64,000 nucleotides of DNA from Gimesia alba. Its GTDB lineage: Bacteria; Planctomycetota; Planctomycetia; Planctomycetales; Planctomycetaceae. The notes beneath the pieces are model-generated. The model made no database searches. It was not told where the DNA came from and saw only the letters and a list, made by a program, of their open reading frames with translations. Location: NCBI RefSeq assembly GCF_007744675.1, contig NZ_CP036269.1, forward strand, positions 7,137,917-7,201,916, read 5' to 3'. A program made the position numbers and the translations under genes. This document shows positions 9,859-19,502 of this stretch, one piece after another (position 1 is the first letter of the stretch; the number at the start of each line of letters is the position of its first letter).

Positions 9859-10404
9859 CTACTTGCGAAACGGCATGCCGAATTCTTTCAACAACAGAAA
9901 ACCTTCTTCGTTGTTGGCAGCGGTGGTCACAATTGTGATATTCATTCCCTGGGTATAATGCACGGAATCCGGATCAATTTCCAGGAAGACCATTTGTTCA
10001 TTCAAACCCAGACTATAGTTTCCGGCACCATCAAAGGCTTTTGGATTTACGCCGCGAAAGTCACGCACACGAGGCAATGCCAGTGAAATCAGCCGTTCCA
10101 GAAACTCGTACATCCGTGTGCCTCGCAGAGTCACCCGACAACCAATTTCCTGGCCTTCTCGCAATTTGAAACCAGCAACTGATTTACGTGCACGTGTAAT
10201 CTGAGCTTTCTGTCCGGCCAACAGAGTCATATGCTCGGCGACTTCAACAAGCCGTTTCCGATCCTGACTTGCAGAGCCAATCCCCATGCTGATCACAACT
10301 TTTTCAATTTGTGGCAGTGAGTGCACATTGGCTCGTCCTAATTTGTCTTTCAGGACGGGAACAATTTCATCACGATATTGTTTTAATAATGTTGGTATTG
10401 CCAT
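9859..10404 (-). CDS. rplE: Ribosomal protein uL5
   Basis: L5 binds 5S rRNA and touches the P-site tRNA. The 181-residue sequence has PQIEKVVISMGIGSA, ITRARKSVAGFKLREG and CRVTLRGTRMYEFLERL. It ends with the family block GMNITIVTTAANNEEGFLLL. The length is normal. It follows rplX by 63 bases. Confidence 0.96.
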   Translation of the reverse strand: MAIPTLLKQYRDEIVPVLKDKLGRANVHSLPQIEKVVISMGIGSASQDRKRLVEVAEHMTLLAGQKAQITRARKSVAGFKLREGQEIGCRVTLRGTRMYEFLERLISLALPRVRDFRGVNPKAFDGAGNYSLGLNEQMVFLEIDPDSVHYTQGMNITIVTTAANNEEGFLLLKEFGMPFRK

Positions 10405-10467
10405 TGTTTTGTTTCAGATTGTCCGAACTTCGGAACAATCTTCCTTACTGAAAACTACAAAATCTGA

Positions 10468-10821
10468 TTACTGTTTCTGATATTTTGCTTTCGCAGGACT
10501 GATGGTTCCCACAGCGGCACTGCAGGACTTGCAAAACCGTTCCTTGCTTCCATCGTCTGCATAGCGGTAACCAATGCGGGTCGCTTTGCTGCATGCTTCA
10601 CAATAAAATTTCACATTGGAAATATCGATCGGCATTTCGAGCTCCAGACGTCCCCCTTGAGGACTTTTGGGATGCCCGCGTTTTACGTGCTTAAATACAC
10701 GATTGACATTTTCTACGGTTACTTTCTGACCACCGGCTACTACCTTCAACACGCGCCGAGGTGTATCGCCTGCATCTGCGCCCGTAATCACAATTACTGA
10801 ATCGCCACGTCGTATCTTCAT
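10468..10821 (-). CDS. rplX: Ribosomal protein uL24
   Basis: L24 starts assembly of the large subunit. The 117-residue protein has an N-terminal KOW motif (MKIRRGDSVIVITGADAGD) and the block VNRVFKHVKRGHP. It also has a C-terminal four-cysteine ribbon, C-x2-C then C-x2-C, around residues 80-103. That ribbon is common in bacterial L24 but lost in some groups, so zinc may be bound here. It is two bases downstream of rplN. Confidence 0.95.
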   Translation of the reverse strand: MKIRRGDSVIVITGADAGDTPRRVLKVVAGGQKVTVENVNRVFKHVKRGHPKSPQGGRLELEMPIDISNVKFYCEACSKATRIGYRYADDGSKERFCKSCSAAVGTISPAKAKYQKQ

Positions 10822-10823
10822 TC

Positions 10824-11192
10824 TCAGACTACCTCGTTTGCCAGGCTAATAATTTTCATATATTTGCGTTCGCGAAGCTCTCGGGCGACGGCGCCAAAAA
10901 TACGTGTTCCCCGAGGATTACCCTCACCATCCAGTAAAACCATCGCGTTACGGTCAAACTTTACATAGCTTCCATCGTCGCGACGACATGGATACTTGGT
11001 TCGAACAATCACGCCACGTAAAACCTGACCTTTTTTAATATTACTACCGGCCAATGTTTTCTGAATACTGACAACAATCACGTCGCCGACTTCTGCAGTC
11101 CGACGTCCTGTTCCACCCAGCACTTTAATGCAACGCGCGACTTTAGCACCCGAGTTATCACATACATCCAGATCGGTTTGCATCTGAATCAT
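10824..11192 (-). CDS. rplN: Ribosomal protein uL14
   Basis: A 122-residue protein that forms intersubunit bridges and is the docking site of RsfS-type factors. It starts [20 protein letters not shown] and has the end region [20 protein letters not shown]. Its length is exactly that of the family. It lies between rpsQ and rplX. Confidence 0.96.
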   Translation of the reverse strand: MIQMQTDLDVCDNSGAKVARCIKVLGGTGRRTAEVGDVIVVSIQKTLAGSNIKKGQVLRGVIVRTKYPCRRDDGSYVKFDRNAMVLLDGEGNPRGTRIFGAVARELRERKYMKIISLANEVV

Positions 11193-11287
11193 GGCTTTGC
11201 CTGTTCCTTATCAACCCAAAGATGAGGCTAACCTTATCTTTGTACTACATAAAAGTAACCGAATTTGAAGTTCACTTTTGAAAGACT

Positions 11288-11533
11288 CTAGTCTTTCTTC
11301 TTCTCTACAACTCGGATCAAATCCCAACGCTTTGTTTTCGAACGAGGACGACCTTCGATAATTTCGACAGTATCCCCTTCTTCTGCTTCATTTTTCTCAT
11401 CGTGCACGTGACAGACAGTACGTCCACGAACCGTCTTACCATACATCGGGTGACGATATCGTCTTTGAATTTCTACCCGTAATGTCTTGTCCATCTTGGC
11501 ACTAGCCACGGTACCGGTCAGTTTTTTTCGCAT
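11288..11533 (-). CDS. rpsQ: Ribosomal protein uS17
   Basis: An 81-residue OB-fold protein that binds 16S rRNA early in assembly. The markers are [20 protein letters not shown] and the YGKTV-x-GRT loop, followed by [20 protein letters not shown]. It follows rpmC by 22 bases. Confidence 0.95.
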   Translation of the reverse strand: MRKKLTGTVASAKMDKTLRVEIQRRYRHPMYGKTVRGRTVCHVHDEKNEAEEGDTVEIIEGRPRSKTKRWDLIRVVEKKKD

Positions 11534-11555
11534 TTTCTTACCTCAACGAGCCTGA

Positions 11556-11765
11556 TTAAGCATCTTTTTGCTGACTTAATTCACGTTCACGACGAATGGT
11601 CTGAACACGTGCAATCTCACGCCTTAACCGCTTAATGCTACTCGGTGCATCGAGACGTTCCGTTGCTGCTTGAAACCGCAACTGAAACAACTCTTTTTGT
11701 GTTTCCTGGAGAGCAAATGATAATTGCTCATCATTCATCTCACGTAATTCGCTGGCTTTGGTCAT
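11556..11765 (-). CDS. rpmC: Ribosomal protein uL29
   Basis: A 69-residue two-helix protein next to the peptide exit tunnel, part of the docking platform for SRP and trigger factor. It starts MTKASELREMNDEQL and ends with the conserved SIKRLRREIARVQTI. The frame is open upstream to 11849, eight bases after the rplP stop. The extra 28 residues do not resemble L29 or carry a ribosome binding site, so 11765 is preferred. Confidence 0.9.
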   Translation of the reverse strand: MTKASELREMNDEQLSFALQETQKELFQLRFQAATERLDAPSSIKRLRREIARVQTIRRERELSQQKDA

Positions 11766-11857
11766 CAGTAAAACCCAATGATGTTTTTCGGACCGGCTGA
11801 AACTACTCAAACCAGACCAAAGTGTTTTAAAATTATTACTACCCGTCATCGACCAGA

Positions 11858-12277
11858 CTAAATGGAAGGTCGACGTTCGACTAATCTCACATTAACCGGT
11901 AACTTATGTGCCACACGAGCGAAACAACGTTTTGCCGCTTCGTGTGAAACTCCCGACAGCTCAAACAAAACTGTTCCAGGCTTGATCACGGCAACCCAGT
12001 GATCCGGCTCCCCTTTCCCTTTACCCATACGGGTTTCCAGAGGACGGGACGTGACCGACTTCTGAGGAAAGATCCGGATATAAAGTTTACCTTCACCTCG
12101 AACATATTGTGTCGCTGCAATTCGGCATGCTTCAATGGTTTGTGCTGTTATGTGCCCAGGGTCCAGAGATTGTAAGCCCCATTCACCAAAGGCAACAGTG
12201 TTACCACGTGTCGCATTACCTTTTATGCGTCCTCTTTGGCTTTTGCGGTGCTTGACCCGCTTTGGCATTAGAGCCAT
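11858..12277 (-). CDS. rplP: Ribosomal protein uL16, start inside rpsC
   Basis: L16 helps place the A-site tRNA and completes the peptidyl transferase centre. The 139-residue product starts MALMPKRVKHRKSQRG, the canonical L16 N-terminus, with GAGGAG seven bases upstream. It contains GEWGLQSLDPGHITAQTIE and the MGKGKGEPDHWVAVIKPG loop. This start and its ribosome binding site lie inside the rpsC coding region, giving a 62-base overlap in a different frame. Confidence 0.94.
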   Translation of the reverse strand: MALMPKRVKHRKSQRGRIKGNATRGNTVAFGEWGLQSLDPGHITAQTIEACRIAATQYVRGEGKLYIRIFPQKSVTSRPLETRMGKGKGEPDHWVAVIKPGTVLFELSGVSHEAAKRCFARVAHKLPVNVRLVERRPSI

Positions 12278-12917
12278 CGCGATTCTCCTCATCTGAATAA
12301 TCACCAAGGTCAATCCAAACTTTCACTCCGATGACTCCGAAGGTGGTGTGTGCCTCACGAAATCCGTAGTCAACATGTCGTTGCAAAGTCGAGAGTGGAA
12401 TCGAACCACGGCTTGCTTTTTCACGCCGTGACATTTCTGCTCCACCCAATCGACCGGAAAGCTCGATTTTAATTCCATGAACGCCCGTTTCCATTACCTG
12501 GTCCAGGGCACGTTTAATTGTTCTTCGGAAGCTACCACGCTTTGACAACTGCTGCGCGATATCTTCTGCAACCAATGCTGCACTTTGCAGTGCATTATCA
12601 ACTTCGATAATTTTCAATTCCATCCGACGACCGGTCAGGTCTTCCAATTCAGCCTTGAGCCGATCCACTTCCTGCCCTTTACGACCAATGATGATCCCGG
12701 GGCGAGCTGTGAATAAGTGCACGACTACCTGATCGCGAGTTCTTTCGATCTCGACCTTTGGAATGCCGGCAAACTTATATTTGGTCTGGATGAATTTCCG
12801 TACTTTCTGATCCTCAACCAGCAATGCCCCAAAATCTTTCTTGGAGGCATACCAGCGACTTCTCCAGTCTTCTACCACGCCGACTCGAAATCCGGTTGGT
12901 CGAACTTTTTGCCCCAT
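12216..12917 (-). CDS. rpsC: Ribosomal protein uS3
   Basis: S3 forms part of the mRNA entry tunnel and its helicase activity. The 233-residue protein starts MGQKVRPTGFRVGVVEDWRS, has a KH domain (RPGIIIGRKGQEVDRLKAEL), and the C-terminal domain with GIKIELSGRLGGAEMSRRE and VWIDLGD. The last 20 or so residues (ending PQKPKRTHKR) are a basic tail encoded over the start of rplP. Confidence 0.95.
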   Translation of the reverse strand: MGQKVRPTGFRVGVVEDWRSRWYASKKDFGALLVEDQKVRKFIQTKYKFAGIPKVEIERTRDQVVVHLFTARPGIIIGRKGQEVDRLKAELEDLTGRRMELKIIEVDNALQSAALVAEDIAQQLSKRGSFRRTIKRALDQVMETGVHGIKIELSGRLGGAEMSRREKASRGSIPLSTLQRHVDYGFREAHTTFGVIGVKVWIDLGDYSDEENRDGSNAKAGQAPQKPKRTHKR

Positions 12918-12997
12918 GATACAGGTTATCCTTTAAGTATTTCTGGTTGAGTAATGACTAATTTTAACAACAGTGATGTAAAGTAGTTTAATCAGTT

Positions 12998-13342
12998 CTA
13001 CGGAAGCTCAGGAGCTTCGATAGCAACATGAATATGTGACATCCGACGACGAATCGTGTAGGCCATCCCTCGTGCACGGGGTTGAATGCGTTTGAACATC
13101 GGCCCGCCATCAACGCGTGCTTCTGTGATCTTCAAACCTTCTACGTTCCGAGCACCTTTGTCTTCAGCATTGGCCATCGCACTCTTGATTACCTTTTCGA
13201 GGAAACGTGCTCCACGGTTTGGAATGTACTTCAACGAATCCAAGCCTTCAGAAGCTGTCATACCACGAACCAGGTCTGCAAAAGGACGAACCTTAGTTGC
13301 TGAAATTCGTGCAAATCGATGCATTGCTCGAACTTGCCCCAT
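12998..13342 (-). CDS. rplV: Ribosomal protein uL22
   Basis: L22 lines the polypeptide exit tunnel. The 114-residue sequence has the family start (AMHRFARISATKVRPFADLV), the helix IKSAMANAEDK, and the tunnel hairpin region GPMFKRIQPRARGMAYTIRR. It lies in normal S10-operon order between rpsS and rpsC. Confidence 0.95.
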   Translation of the reverse strand: MGQVRAMHRFARISATKVRPFADLVRGMTASEGLDSLKYIPNRGARFLEKVIKSAMANAEDKGARNVEGLKITEARVDGGPMFKRIQPRARGMAYTIRRRMSHIHVAIEAPELP

Positions 13343-13422
13343 GACAATTACTCCACTTCACTATTGCATAATTCTTATCGGTTATCGGCCGTCTCGACCG
13401 AAATAACAACAAACACAAACGT

Positions 13423-13689
13423 TTATTTCTTCTTCATCGTATGGCCGCGGAAGGTACGTGTCAGTGAGAATTCACCCAGCTTATGACCAACCATTTCTTC
13501 CGTGACATACACGCTTAGGTGAGCGCGCCCGTTATGCACCAGAAATGTATGACCTACAAATTCCGGAGCAATTGTTGAAGCCCGAGCCCATGTCTTGATC
13601 GGTGCTTTTTTACCCGACTCGTTCAACTTCTCAATCTTCTTAAGAAGTTTCACATCAACATAAGGCCCTTTTTTCAGAGAGCGACCCAT
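13423..13689 (-). CDS. rpsS: Ribosomal protein uS19
   Basis: An 88-residue protein of the small-subunit head. It starts [20 protein letters not shown] and has [20 protein letters not shown] and [13 protein letters not shown], all typical. The ATG at 13689 has GAGG about ten bases upstream. An upstream in-frame TTG overlaps that ribosome binding site and is rejected. Confidence 0.95.
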   Translation of the reverse strand: MGRSLKKGPYVDVKLLKKIEKLNESGKKAPIKTWARASTIAPEFVGHTFLVHNGRAHLSVYVTEEMVGHKLGEFSLTRTFRGHTMKKK

Positions 13690-13749
13690 AAAACTTGTCC
13701 TCAATTATCGAAAACAGATACGTATTCTTTTAAATTCAAACTACAATAA

Positions 13750-14607
13750 TCAGAGCTTCAGCTGACCATATCGACGTGATTTACGACGTCGAATGATTGC
13801 CTTTGATGAAGCTTTCTTTTTCTTTCGTGTCTTTCCGCCTTTGGCAAGCTTACCGGTTGGGCTACAGGGATGACGGCCGCCTGAGTTTCGACCTTCACCA
13901 CCACCCATCGGGTGAGCAACCGGGTTCATACAAGTTCCACGAACATGAGGACGACGCCCCATCCAACGTTTACGACCTGCTTTACCCAGCACCACTTTTG
14001 TATGTTCTGAGTTACCAATTTCACCAATCGTTGCCCGACAAGAGCTTGGAATACGTCTGACTTCCCCAGAAGGCAGAGTCACCTGAGCCCAATTTTCTTC
14101 ACGTGCATTCAGTACGGCTGAAGTGCCGGCACTCCGACACAGCTGACCGCCTCGGCCAGGCTGCATTTCAATGTTATGAATCGCCGATCCCAAGGGAATG
14201 CTTGCCAGAGGCATGCAGTTACCAACATTAGGTTCAACCTTGTCTCCACTGATCACGGTATCCCCAGCAGCCAAACCTTCCGGAGCCAGGATATATCGTT
14301 TTTCACCATCAACATAATGCAACAGCGCAATTCGAGCAGATCGGTTGGGATCGTACTCAATACCATTCACCTTGGCTGGCACACCATCTTTATTACGACG
14401 AAAATCAATCAAACGGTACATCCGCTTGTGTCCACCACCACGATGCCGGGCAGTAATCACACCCTGGTTATTCCGTCCGCCTTTTTTCTTATACCGTTTC
14501 AACAGGGATTTCTCAGGAGCTTTTTTACGATCTGTAATCGCTGCAAAATCGCTCACCGATGCACCACGCCGACCTGGTGTGACAGGCTTGTAGAATCGGA
14601 TTCCCAT
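13750..14607 (-). CDS. rplB: Ribosomal protein uL2
   Basis: L2 is essential for subunit joining and peptide bond formation. The 285-residue protein has [20 protein letters not shown] and [11 protein letters not shown]-like residues near the N-terminus. Its C-terminal region has [19 protein letters not shown], then HPMGGGEGR with the conserved histidine. The length is slightly above the usual 275. Confidence 0.96.
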   Translation of the reverse strand: MGIRFYKPVTPGRRGASVSDFAAITDRKKAPEKSLLKRYKKKGGRNNQGVITARHRGGGHKRMYRLIDFRRNKDGVPAKVNGIEYDPNRSARIALLHYVDGEKRYILAPEGLAAGDTVISGDKVEPNVGNCMPLASIPLGSAIHNIEMQPGRGGQLCRSAGTSAVLNAREENWAQVTLPSGEVRRIPSSCRATIGEIGNSEHTKVVLGKAGRKRWMGRRPHVRGTCMNPVAHPMGGGEGRNSGGRHPCSPTGKLAKGGKTRKKKKASSKAIIRRRKSRRYGQLKL

Positions 14608-14686
14608 AATTTAGTTCCTCAATACTTTGTTGGTTTCAAAACCGGAGATCAATCTGTTTCGCGTAAGTCTTCACACAAAACAAGGC

Positions 14687-14995
14687 TTAAAAGAATGAAA
14701 TTCGATCATCCTCATGCAGCTCGACAATCGCCTTTTTCCATGACTTTGTATAACCAACTTTATATTTATGACGTCGTGGCTTACCCAATCGGTTTTGAGT
14801 CCGAACAGAAACCACTCGTACATTCCATAAGTCAGACACAGCTTTTTTAATGTCTGTTTTTGTAGCCGACTTATCAACAACAAACGTATATGTATTATAA
14901 GACTCAGATAGATGAGTCCCTTTTTCTGTCACCAATGGCCGGATGACGACCTGATACGGCTCCAGCTGAACGCCTTTTTTTGAACCATCCGACAT
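14687..14995 (-). CDS. rplW: Ribosomal protein uL23
   Basis: L23 sits at the tunnel exit and docks trigger factor and SRP. The 102-residue form starting MSDGSKKGVQLEPYQVVIRP has the family core VTEKGTHL, TYTFVVDKSATKTDIKKAV and the end KKAIVELHEDD. Five more in-frame codons upstream are not needed. The order is rplD, rplW, rplB. Confidence 0.93.
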   Translation of the reverse strand: MSDGSKKGVQLEPYQVVIRPLVTEKGTHLSESYNTYTFVVDKSATKTDIKKAVSDLWNVRVVSVRTQNRLGKPRRHKYKVGYTKSWKKAIVELHEDDRISFF

Positions 14996-15048
14996 AACAA
15001 CTAACCTCAATACTCAGACTGGATGACTAAACTACAAACCTTACCGAA

Positions 15049-15678
15049 CTAACCTTCAGTCCGACCAAGTAACTGATCTAAAGCAGACTTGGTCAGCACC
15101 ATTTGCCGCTGATGCAAGACATCATAAGCATTCAAGTCACTGGCAGGTGAAACCTGCACTCCTGCAATATTTCGAGCTGATTTCCAAACGATGGGATCGT
15201 GTCCACCGGTCGTCAACAGACAAGTCGTATTTGACAAACCTAATGCAGACAATGCGCCTGTAATCTCTTTTGTCTTTGGAACCTGCAACGCTAATTCATC
15301 AATCAACGTCACTTGCTCATCTTCAAATTTGCTTAAAATTGCCATCCGGGTCGCCAGCTTGACGGCCTTCTTAGGCAAGCGATAACTCCAATCCTTAGGA
15401 GTTTTCGCAAATGTATGACCACCACCACGGCGAACGGGAGTCCGAGCAGCGCCAGCACGGGCACGACCTGTCCCCTTTTGCCGATACAACTTCTTGGTAC
15501 TTCCGACTACCATGCCACGACTTTTGGTTTTGGAAGAGCCAATCCGCTTATTTGCCTCGTACATCACCACAACGTCGTGCAACAACTGACGATTGACACC
15601 ACGGGCCAACTCAGTGGACTCAAACTCGTATTTGCCCACTTCTTTGCCAGATTTATCTTGAATTGCAACAGAAATCAT
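15049..15678 (-). CDS. rplD: Ribosomal protein uL4
   Basis: L4 reaches into the exit tunnel and in E. coli represses the S10 operon. The 209-residue protein has the tunnel-loop region YRQKGTGRARAGAARTPVRR followed by GGGHTFAKTPKDWSYRLPKK. A Rossmann-like C-terminal half follows. Its length is normal. No L4-binding leader can be recognised by eye upstream of rpsJ. Confidence 0.95.
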   Translation of the reverse strand: MISVAIQDKSGKEVGKYEFESTELARGVNRQLLHDVVVMYEANKRIGSSKTKSRGMVVGSTKKLYRQKGTGRARAGAARTPVRRGGGHTFAKTPKDWSYRLPKKAVKLATRMAILSKFEDEQVTLIDELALQVPKTKEITGALSALGLSNTTCLLTTGGHDPIVWKSARNIAGVQVSPASDLNAYDVLHQRQMVLTKSALDQLLGRTEG

Positions 15679-15730
15679 TTTGACACCATTTATTAAGGCA
15701 GAACTAGATAACTACTTCAAACACCAAAAA

Positions 15731-16420
15731 CTAATACTTATTAGTATGACGAATCACCAAGTCCCCACCATTGGGTCCTGGAACTGCTCCCCGCACCAAG
15801 AGAAGACCATTCTCCTCATCAACGCGAACAACTTTCAAATGCCTGACAGTAATCTGCTTGCCGCCATATCGACCACCCATTCGCGTCCCCTTCATAACCC
15901 GTGAAGGATCCGCACTCTGACCAATCGAACCACCATGGCGATGCACTCGCTTAACACCATGTGAAGCACGTTGACCAGAAAAGTTATGTCTTTTCATCAC
16001 ACCAGCAAAACCACGTCCTTTGCTGGTACCGATCACATCAATGTGAGATACGTCAGAAAAAACTGATACCGTCAGCTCATTTCCGACTTCACAGCCATGA
16101 TCTTCGCCGTCGGTACGAAATTCTTTAATAAATCGCTTCGGTTCACAACCAGCTTTATCAACGGTCGCCACACCCGATTCGGTACGCTTCTTCTGCCGCT
16201 TACTATCCAGAGCAGCAACATGACCACGTTCACTTCGGGCTGACAACCGGCGAGGCTTGTCACCAAAACCTACCTGAACCGCTTCGTACCCGTCTGTGTC
16301 TACCGTACGAACCTGCAGAACATGGCAAGGACCAGCCTGAATCACGGTGACGGGAACCATCACCCCATCATCATAAACTTGTGTCATCCCGACCTTTTTA
16401 CCCAGTAGACCGACAGGCAT
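15731..16420 (-). CDS. rplC: Ribosomal protein uL3
   Basis: L3 binds near the peptidyl transferase centre and starts assembly. The 229-residue protein starting MPVGLLGKKVGMTQVYDDG has DVIGTSKGRGFAGVMKRHNF and the GQ/H motif region (SIGQSADPSRVMKGTRMGG). The start at 16420 has AAGGGTG with good spacing. An ATG two codons earlier overlaps that site, and the open frame up to 16522 adds unrelated sequence. Confidence 0.95.
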   Translation of the reverse strand: MPVGLLGKKVGMTQVYDDGVMVPVTVIQAGPCHVLQVRTVDTDGYEAVQVGFGDKPRRLSARSERGHVAALDSKRQKKRTESGVATVDKAGCEPKRFIKEFRTDGEDHGCEVGNELTVSVFSDVSHIDVIGTSKGRGFAGVMKRHNFSGQRASHGVKRVHRHGGSIGQSADPSRVMKGTRMGGRYGGKQITVRHLKVVRVDEENGLLLVRGAVPGPNGGDLVIRHTNKY

Positions 16421-16580
16421 ACTCATCACCCTTAATACAACGGGAACAAAGCTCCTACGAAACCTGCCCGCCAGGACAGATAGAAGCATAGCACCACCAG
16501 CTAACGCTGGATCCCTAACCAATCAAGCAGAACCGGAAATACACCAGAACTGCGAGCATCATAACGAAAACCTACAAAGA

Positions 16581-16913
16581 CTAGTTTCCGCCAGCGGACG
16601 CCTTAATTTTAATATCAACCCCAGCAGGCAAAGACAATTTATTCAAAGCATCAATCGTCTTACCGGTTGGAGACAAAATATCAACCAAACGCTTATGAGT
16701 CCGAATTTCAAATTGCTCACGAGACTTTTTATCAATATGAGGTCCCTTCAGAACCGTATATCGCTCAACTCTCGTCGGCAATGGAATGGGGCCATGCACA
16801 ATCGCACCGGTTCGTTTCGCCGTATCAACAATATCTGCTGCCGACTGGTCCAACACGGAGTGATCATAAGCTTCCATGCGAATTCGAATTCGCTCTTGAC
16901 TCGCAACGGCCAC
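16581..16913 (-). CDS. rpsJ: Ribosomal protein uS10 with a non-ATG start
   Basis: S10 is in the small-subunit head and also joins the NusB antitermination complex. The product of about 110 residues has [20 protein letters not shown], the block [20 protein letters not shown] and the end of the family. No ATG is available before the conserved region. GTG at 16913 or TTG at 16916 must serve, with GAAGGA eight or five bases upstream. It is the first gene after a strong promoter at 16985-17013. Confidence 0.93.
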   Translation of the reverse strand: MAVASQERIRIRMEAYDHSVLDQSAADIVDTAKRTGAIVHGPIPLPTRVERYTVLKGPHIDKKSREQFEIRTHKRLVDILSPTGKTIDALNKLSLPAGVDIKIKASAGGN

Positions 16914-16984
16914 CAATAAATTCCTTCGCTAAAATTAGACTCTTACCCTATTTAGACACTTTCCCCCAAACAGGGAAGCGAGCA

Positions 16985-17013
16985 ATAGTAATGACACCTT
17001 CTCCGCTTGTCAA
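16985..17013 (-). promoter_or_regulatory. Strong sigma70-like promoter of the S10 operon
   Basis: On the minus strand a perfect TTGACA (17008-17013) and TACTAT (16985-16990) are 17 bases apart. They lie in the fusA-rpsJ gap. Initiation near 16977 gives a leader of about 65 bases before rpsJ. Confidence 0.78.
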
Positions 17014-17187
17014 CAACCCGAACAAAGCTTAAAACGCTTTTTTCGAAATTCTGACAGTCTCACAAGAAAAGCACACCACTTACTGTTCATTTGAAAACCT
17101 GCATCCAGATTCCCAATTTCGCAGAGGAGACAAGTTACACTCTCCCCCACTGGATACCAAGCGTAGAACCCTATGATTTTTAAAAAA

Positions 17188-19287
17188 TTATCCAATCATC
17201 TCTTTTAACACGTTCGCAGGAGCCGCCGCATACTTTAAGGGCTCCATCGAGAACGAGGCGCGTCCCTGAGACAGACTCCGAATCTGGGTAGAATAGCCAA
17301 ACAATTGGGATAAAGGCGCCTCTACCTCCATCACACATAAATCACTGCGCCATTCCGTATTCAACACAGCAGCATTCCGGGAACTAAGATCCGCCTGAAT
17401 GTTCCCACGAAATTCATCGGGCGTCACCACTTCCATTTTCATGATCGGTTCCAGCAATTGAATCTTTGCGTCATTAATACATCCATGCAACGCCTCTGAG
17501 ACCGCGGCTTCCACAGCCACCTCATTCGTTTCCCCCTCATGAACCCGGGCATCCAGGACAACAAACTGCACATTCATCAGCGGAAAACCTACCTGGCCGC
17601 CGCCCTCAACCCCCATTTTCAATGTTTCCATCATCACTTTATGCAACTCAGGATCCAACTCGCCCGGCTTCAGGCTGCTGAGAATTGAAACGGGTACATC
17701 CCCCTCAAAAGGCTCCAACCGCAGCTTCACCTTGAAGTAAAGATCTCCCCCTGAAGAAGGGCGATTGAATTCGACTTCTTTTTCCGTCACCGCAGTTACC
17801 GTTTCACGATAACTGACTCGCGGCTTATGAACCCGCACACTCAAGTTGAATTCTTTTTGCATTCGATTACGAAGAACTTCAAGATGCAACTCCCCCATCC
17901 CGGAGACAATCGTCTGCCCGGTCTCTTCATTTGTAACTGCCTTAAAAGTGGGGTCCTGCCTGGACAATTTTTTTAATGTCTCCTCCAGCTTCTTTCGATC
18001 CGCACTGGACTCAGGCTCCACCGCCATCGAAATCACCGTTTCAGGAAACGTAATACTTTCAAGCAGGATCGGATGCTTAATATCACACAACGTATCCCCC
18101 GTAACGGCTTCTTTCGGTCCAATCACGCCGGCAATGTCACCCGCATCAATACAGTCGGTCTCCACCTTCTCCCGTGCATCTGCATGCACACGCCACAACT
18201 GACTGATCAACTCCTTTTTGCCGGTGCGTGCATTCAGCAAACGACTTCCACTTTTCAGCTGCCCTGAATAAACGCGAATAAAACACAAATCGCCATGCTT
18301 GTCGGCCTGAATCTTGAAGACCAGCCCACACATCGGCTCATCCACAGATGGCGCCCGCGACGTTGGCTCACCCGCTTCTGCATTGCGTTTTTTGGGCTGA
18401 GGATTAATCCCCTCCACAGGCGGACGATCCAAAGGACTGGGCAAAAACTCTCCAACGGCATCCAGCACGGGCTGCACACCAATATAATTTAAAGAAGAGC
18501 CACAGAACGTCGGTTGCAGAGTCCCATTGAGCGTCGCCTCTCTCAAAAGGCGCAACAGGTCTTCCTCGGGAATATCCTCGGTTTCATAATATTGCTCGAG
18601 CACTTTTTCATCCAGCTCTGCCACCGCTTCCAACATTTTGCTGCGCCATTCCTGAGCCTGCTCAAGATATTCGTCTGCAATCTCCCCGACCTCAAATTTC
18701 GCCCCCATTGACTCCGAGTCATAATACAGGGATTTCATTTTGATCAGATCAATCACCCCTTCAAACGATACACCAGTTGAAGTTGAGCCTTCACCGATGG
18801 GGATCTGCAATGCTACGGGATTGGCTCGCAGCCGCTTCTTAATCTCCTGAAATGTACGATCAAAGCTGGCACCAATACGATCCATCTTATTAATAAAGCA
18901 GATGCGCGGCACATTATATTTATCCGCCTGCCGCCACACTGTTTCGCTTTGGGCTTCCACACCCTCCATTGCGCTGAATACAACAACGGCACCATCCAGA
19001 ACCCGCAGACTGCGCTCCACCTCAGCTGTAAAATCCACGTGCCCGGGCGTATCGATAATATTGATCGAATACCCTTTCCAATGACAGGTAATCGCAGCTG
19101 AATAAATCGTGATTCCACGCTTCGCTTCTTCCGCATCAAAGTCGGTCGCAGTCGTACCTTCATCGACTCCACCGGGCCGATGCACCACACCTGCGTAATA
19201 CAAGATTCTCTCGGTCGTTGTCGTCTTACCGGCATCAATGTGAGCAATGATGCCGATGTTTCTGATTTTCTCTATTGAAGCTGACAT
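17188..19287 (-). CDS. fusA: Elongation factor G, divergent (spdEFG-like)
   Basis: EF-G is the GTPase that moves tRNA and mRNA after peptide bond formation, or splits ribosomes with RRF. The 699-residue product has the P-loop [13 protein letters not shown] (about residues 15-27), switch I with [18 protein letters not shown], and domains II-V. Its position between rpsG and rpsJ is that of the housekeeping factor. It departs from canonical EF-G in the insert between G domain and domain II (a Pro/Lys/Glu-rich stretch). At the tip of domain IV, the usual SGGRGQYG loop is replaced by SSGGDLYF. Planctomycetes are known to carry the spdEFG1/2 subfamilies, which I infer here. A terminator separates it from rpsG. 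Confidence 0.9.
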   Translation of the reverse strand: MSASIEKIRNIGIIAHIDAGKTTTTERILYYAGVVHRPGGVDEGTTATDFDAEEAKRGITIYSAAITCHWKGYSINIIDTPGHVDFTAEVERSLRVLDGAVVVFSAMEGVEAQSETVWRQADKYNVPRICFINKMDRIGASFDRTFQEIKKRLRANPVALQIPIGEGSTSTGVSFEGVIDLIKMKSLYYDSESMGAKFEVGEIADEYLEQAQEWRSKMLEAVAELDEKVLEQYYETEDIPEEDLLRLLREATLNGTLQPTFCGSSLNYIGVQPVLDAVGEFLPSPLDRPPVEGINPQPKKRNAEAGEPTSRAPSVDEPMCGLVFKIQADKHGDLCFIRVYSGQLKSGSRLLNARTGKKELISQLWRVHADAREKVETDCIDAGDIAGVIGPKEAVTGDTLCDIKHPILLESITFPETVISMAVEPESSADRKKLEETLKKLSRQDPTFKAVTNEETGQTIVSGMGELHLEVLRNRMQKEFNLSVRVHKPRVSYRETVTAVTEKEVEFNRPSSGGDLYFKVKLRLEPFEGDVPVSILSSLKPGELDPELHKVMMETLKMGVEGGGQVGFPLMNVQFVVLDARVHEGETNEVAVEAAVSEALHGCINDAKIQLLEPIMKMEVVTPDEFRGNIQADLSSRNAAVLNTEWRSDLCVMEVEAPLSQLFGYSTQIRSLSQGRASFSMEPLKYAAAPANVLKEMIG

Positions 19288-19432
19288 CTTTCCCTACAAT
19301 CCCATCTGCAAAATCATCAACGTAACGGCACTCAGACAAACAGACATTTCTGACTAAAACCAAGCACAAACAGTGCCACACCTTATCGCCGTAGACTATA
19401 TCGTTTACAAATCAGTCTGAATCTACAATATC

Positions 19433-19482
19433 AAAAAAAAAGACGCACGAAGTAATAGCCCAAAAGCCATACCAGTGCGTCT
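19433..19482 (-). terminator. Intrinsic terminator between rpsG and fusA
   Basis: AGACGCAC (19441-19448) and GTGCGTCT (19475-19482) form a perfect 8-base stem. On the minus strand a run of nine T follows. It is 21 bases past the rpsG stop, so rpsL-rpsG should end here and fusA should need its own promoter. I saw none that is strong in 19288-19432. Confidence 0.75.
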
Positions 19483-19502
19483 AGATGGTCGTAATAACTG
19501 CC

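Noticed and set aside
11765-11849. A 28-residue N-terminal extension of L29
   Set aside because: No L29 has it, and the ATG at 11765 starts the family exactly.
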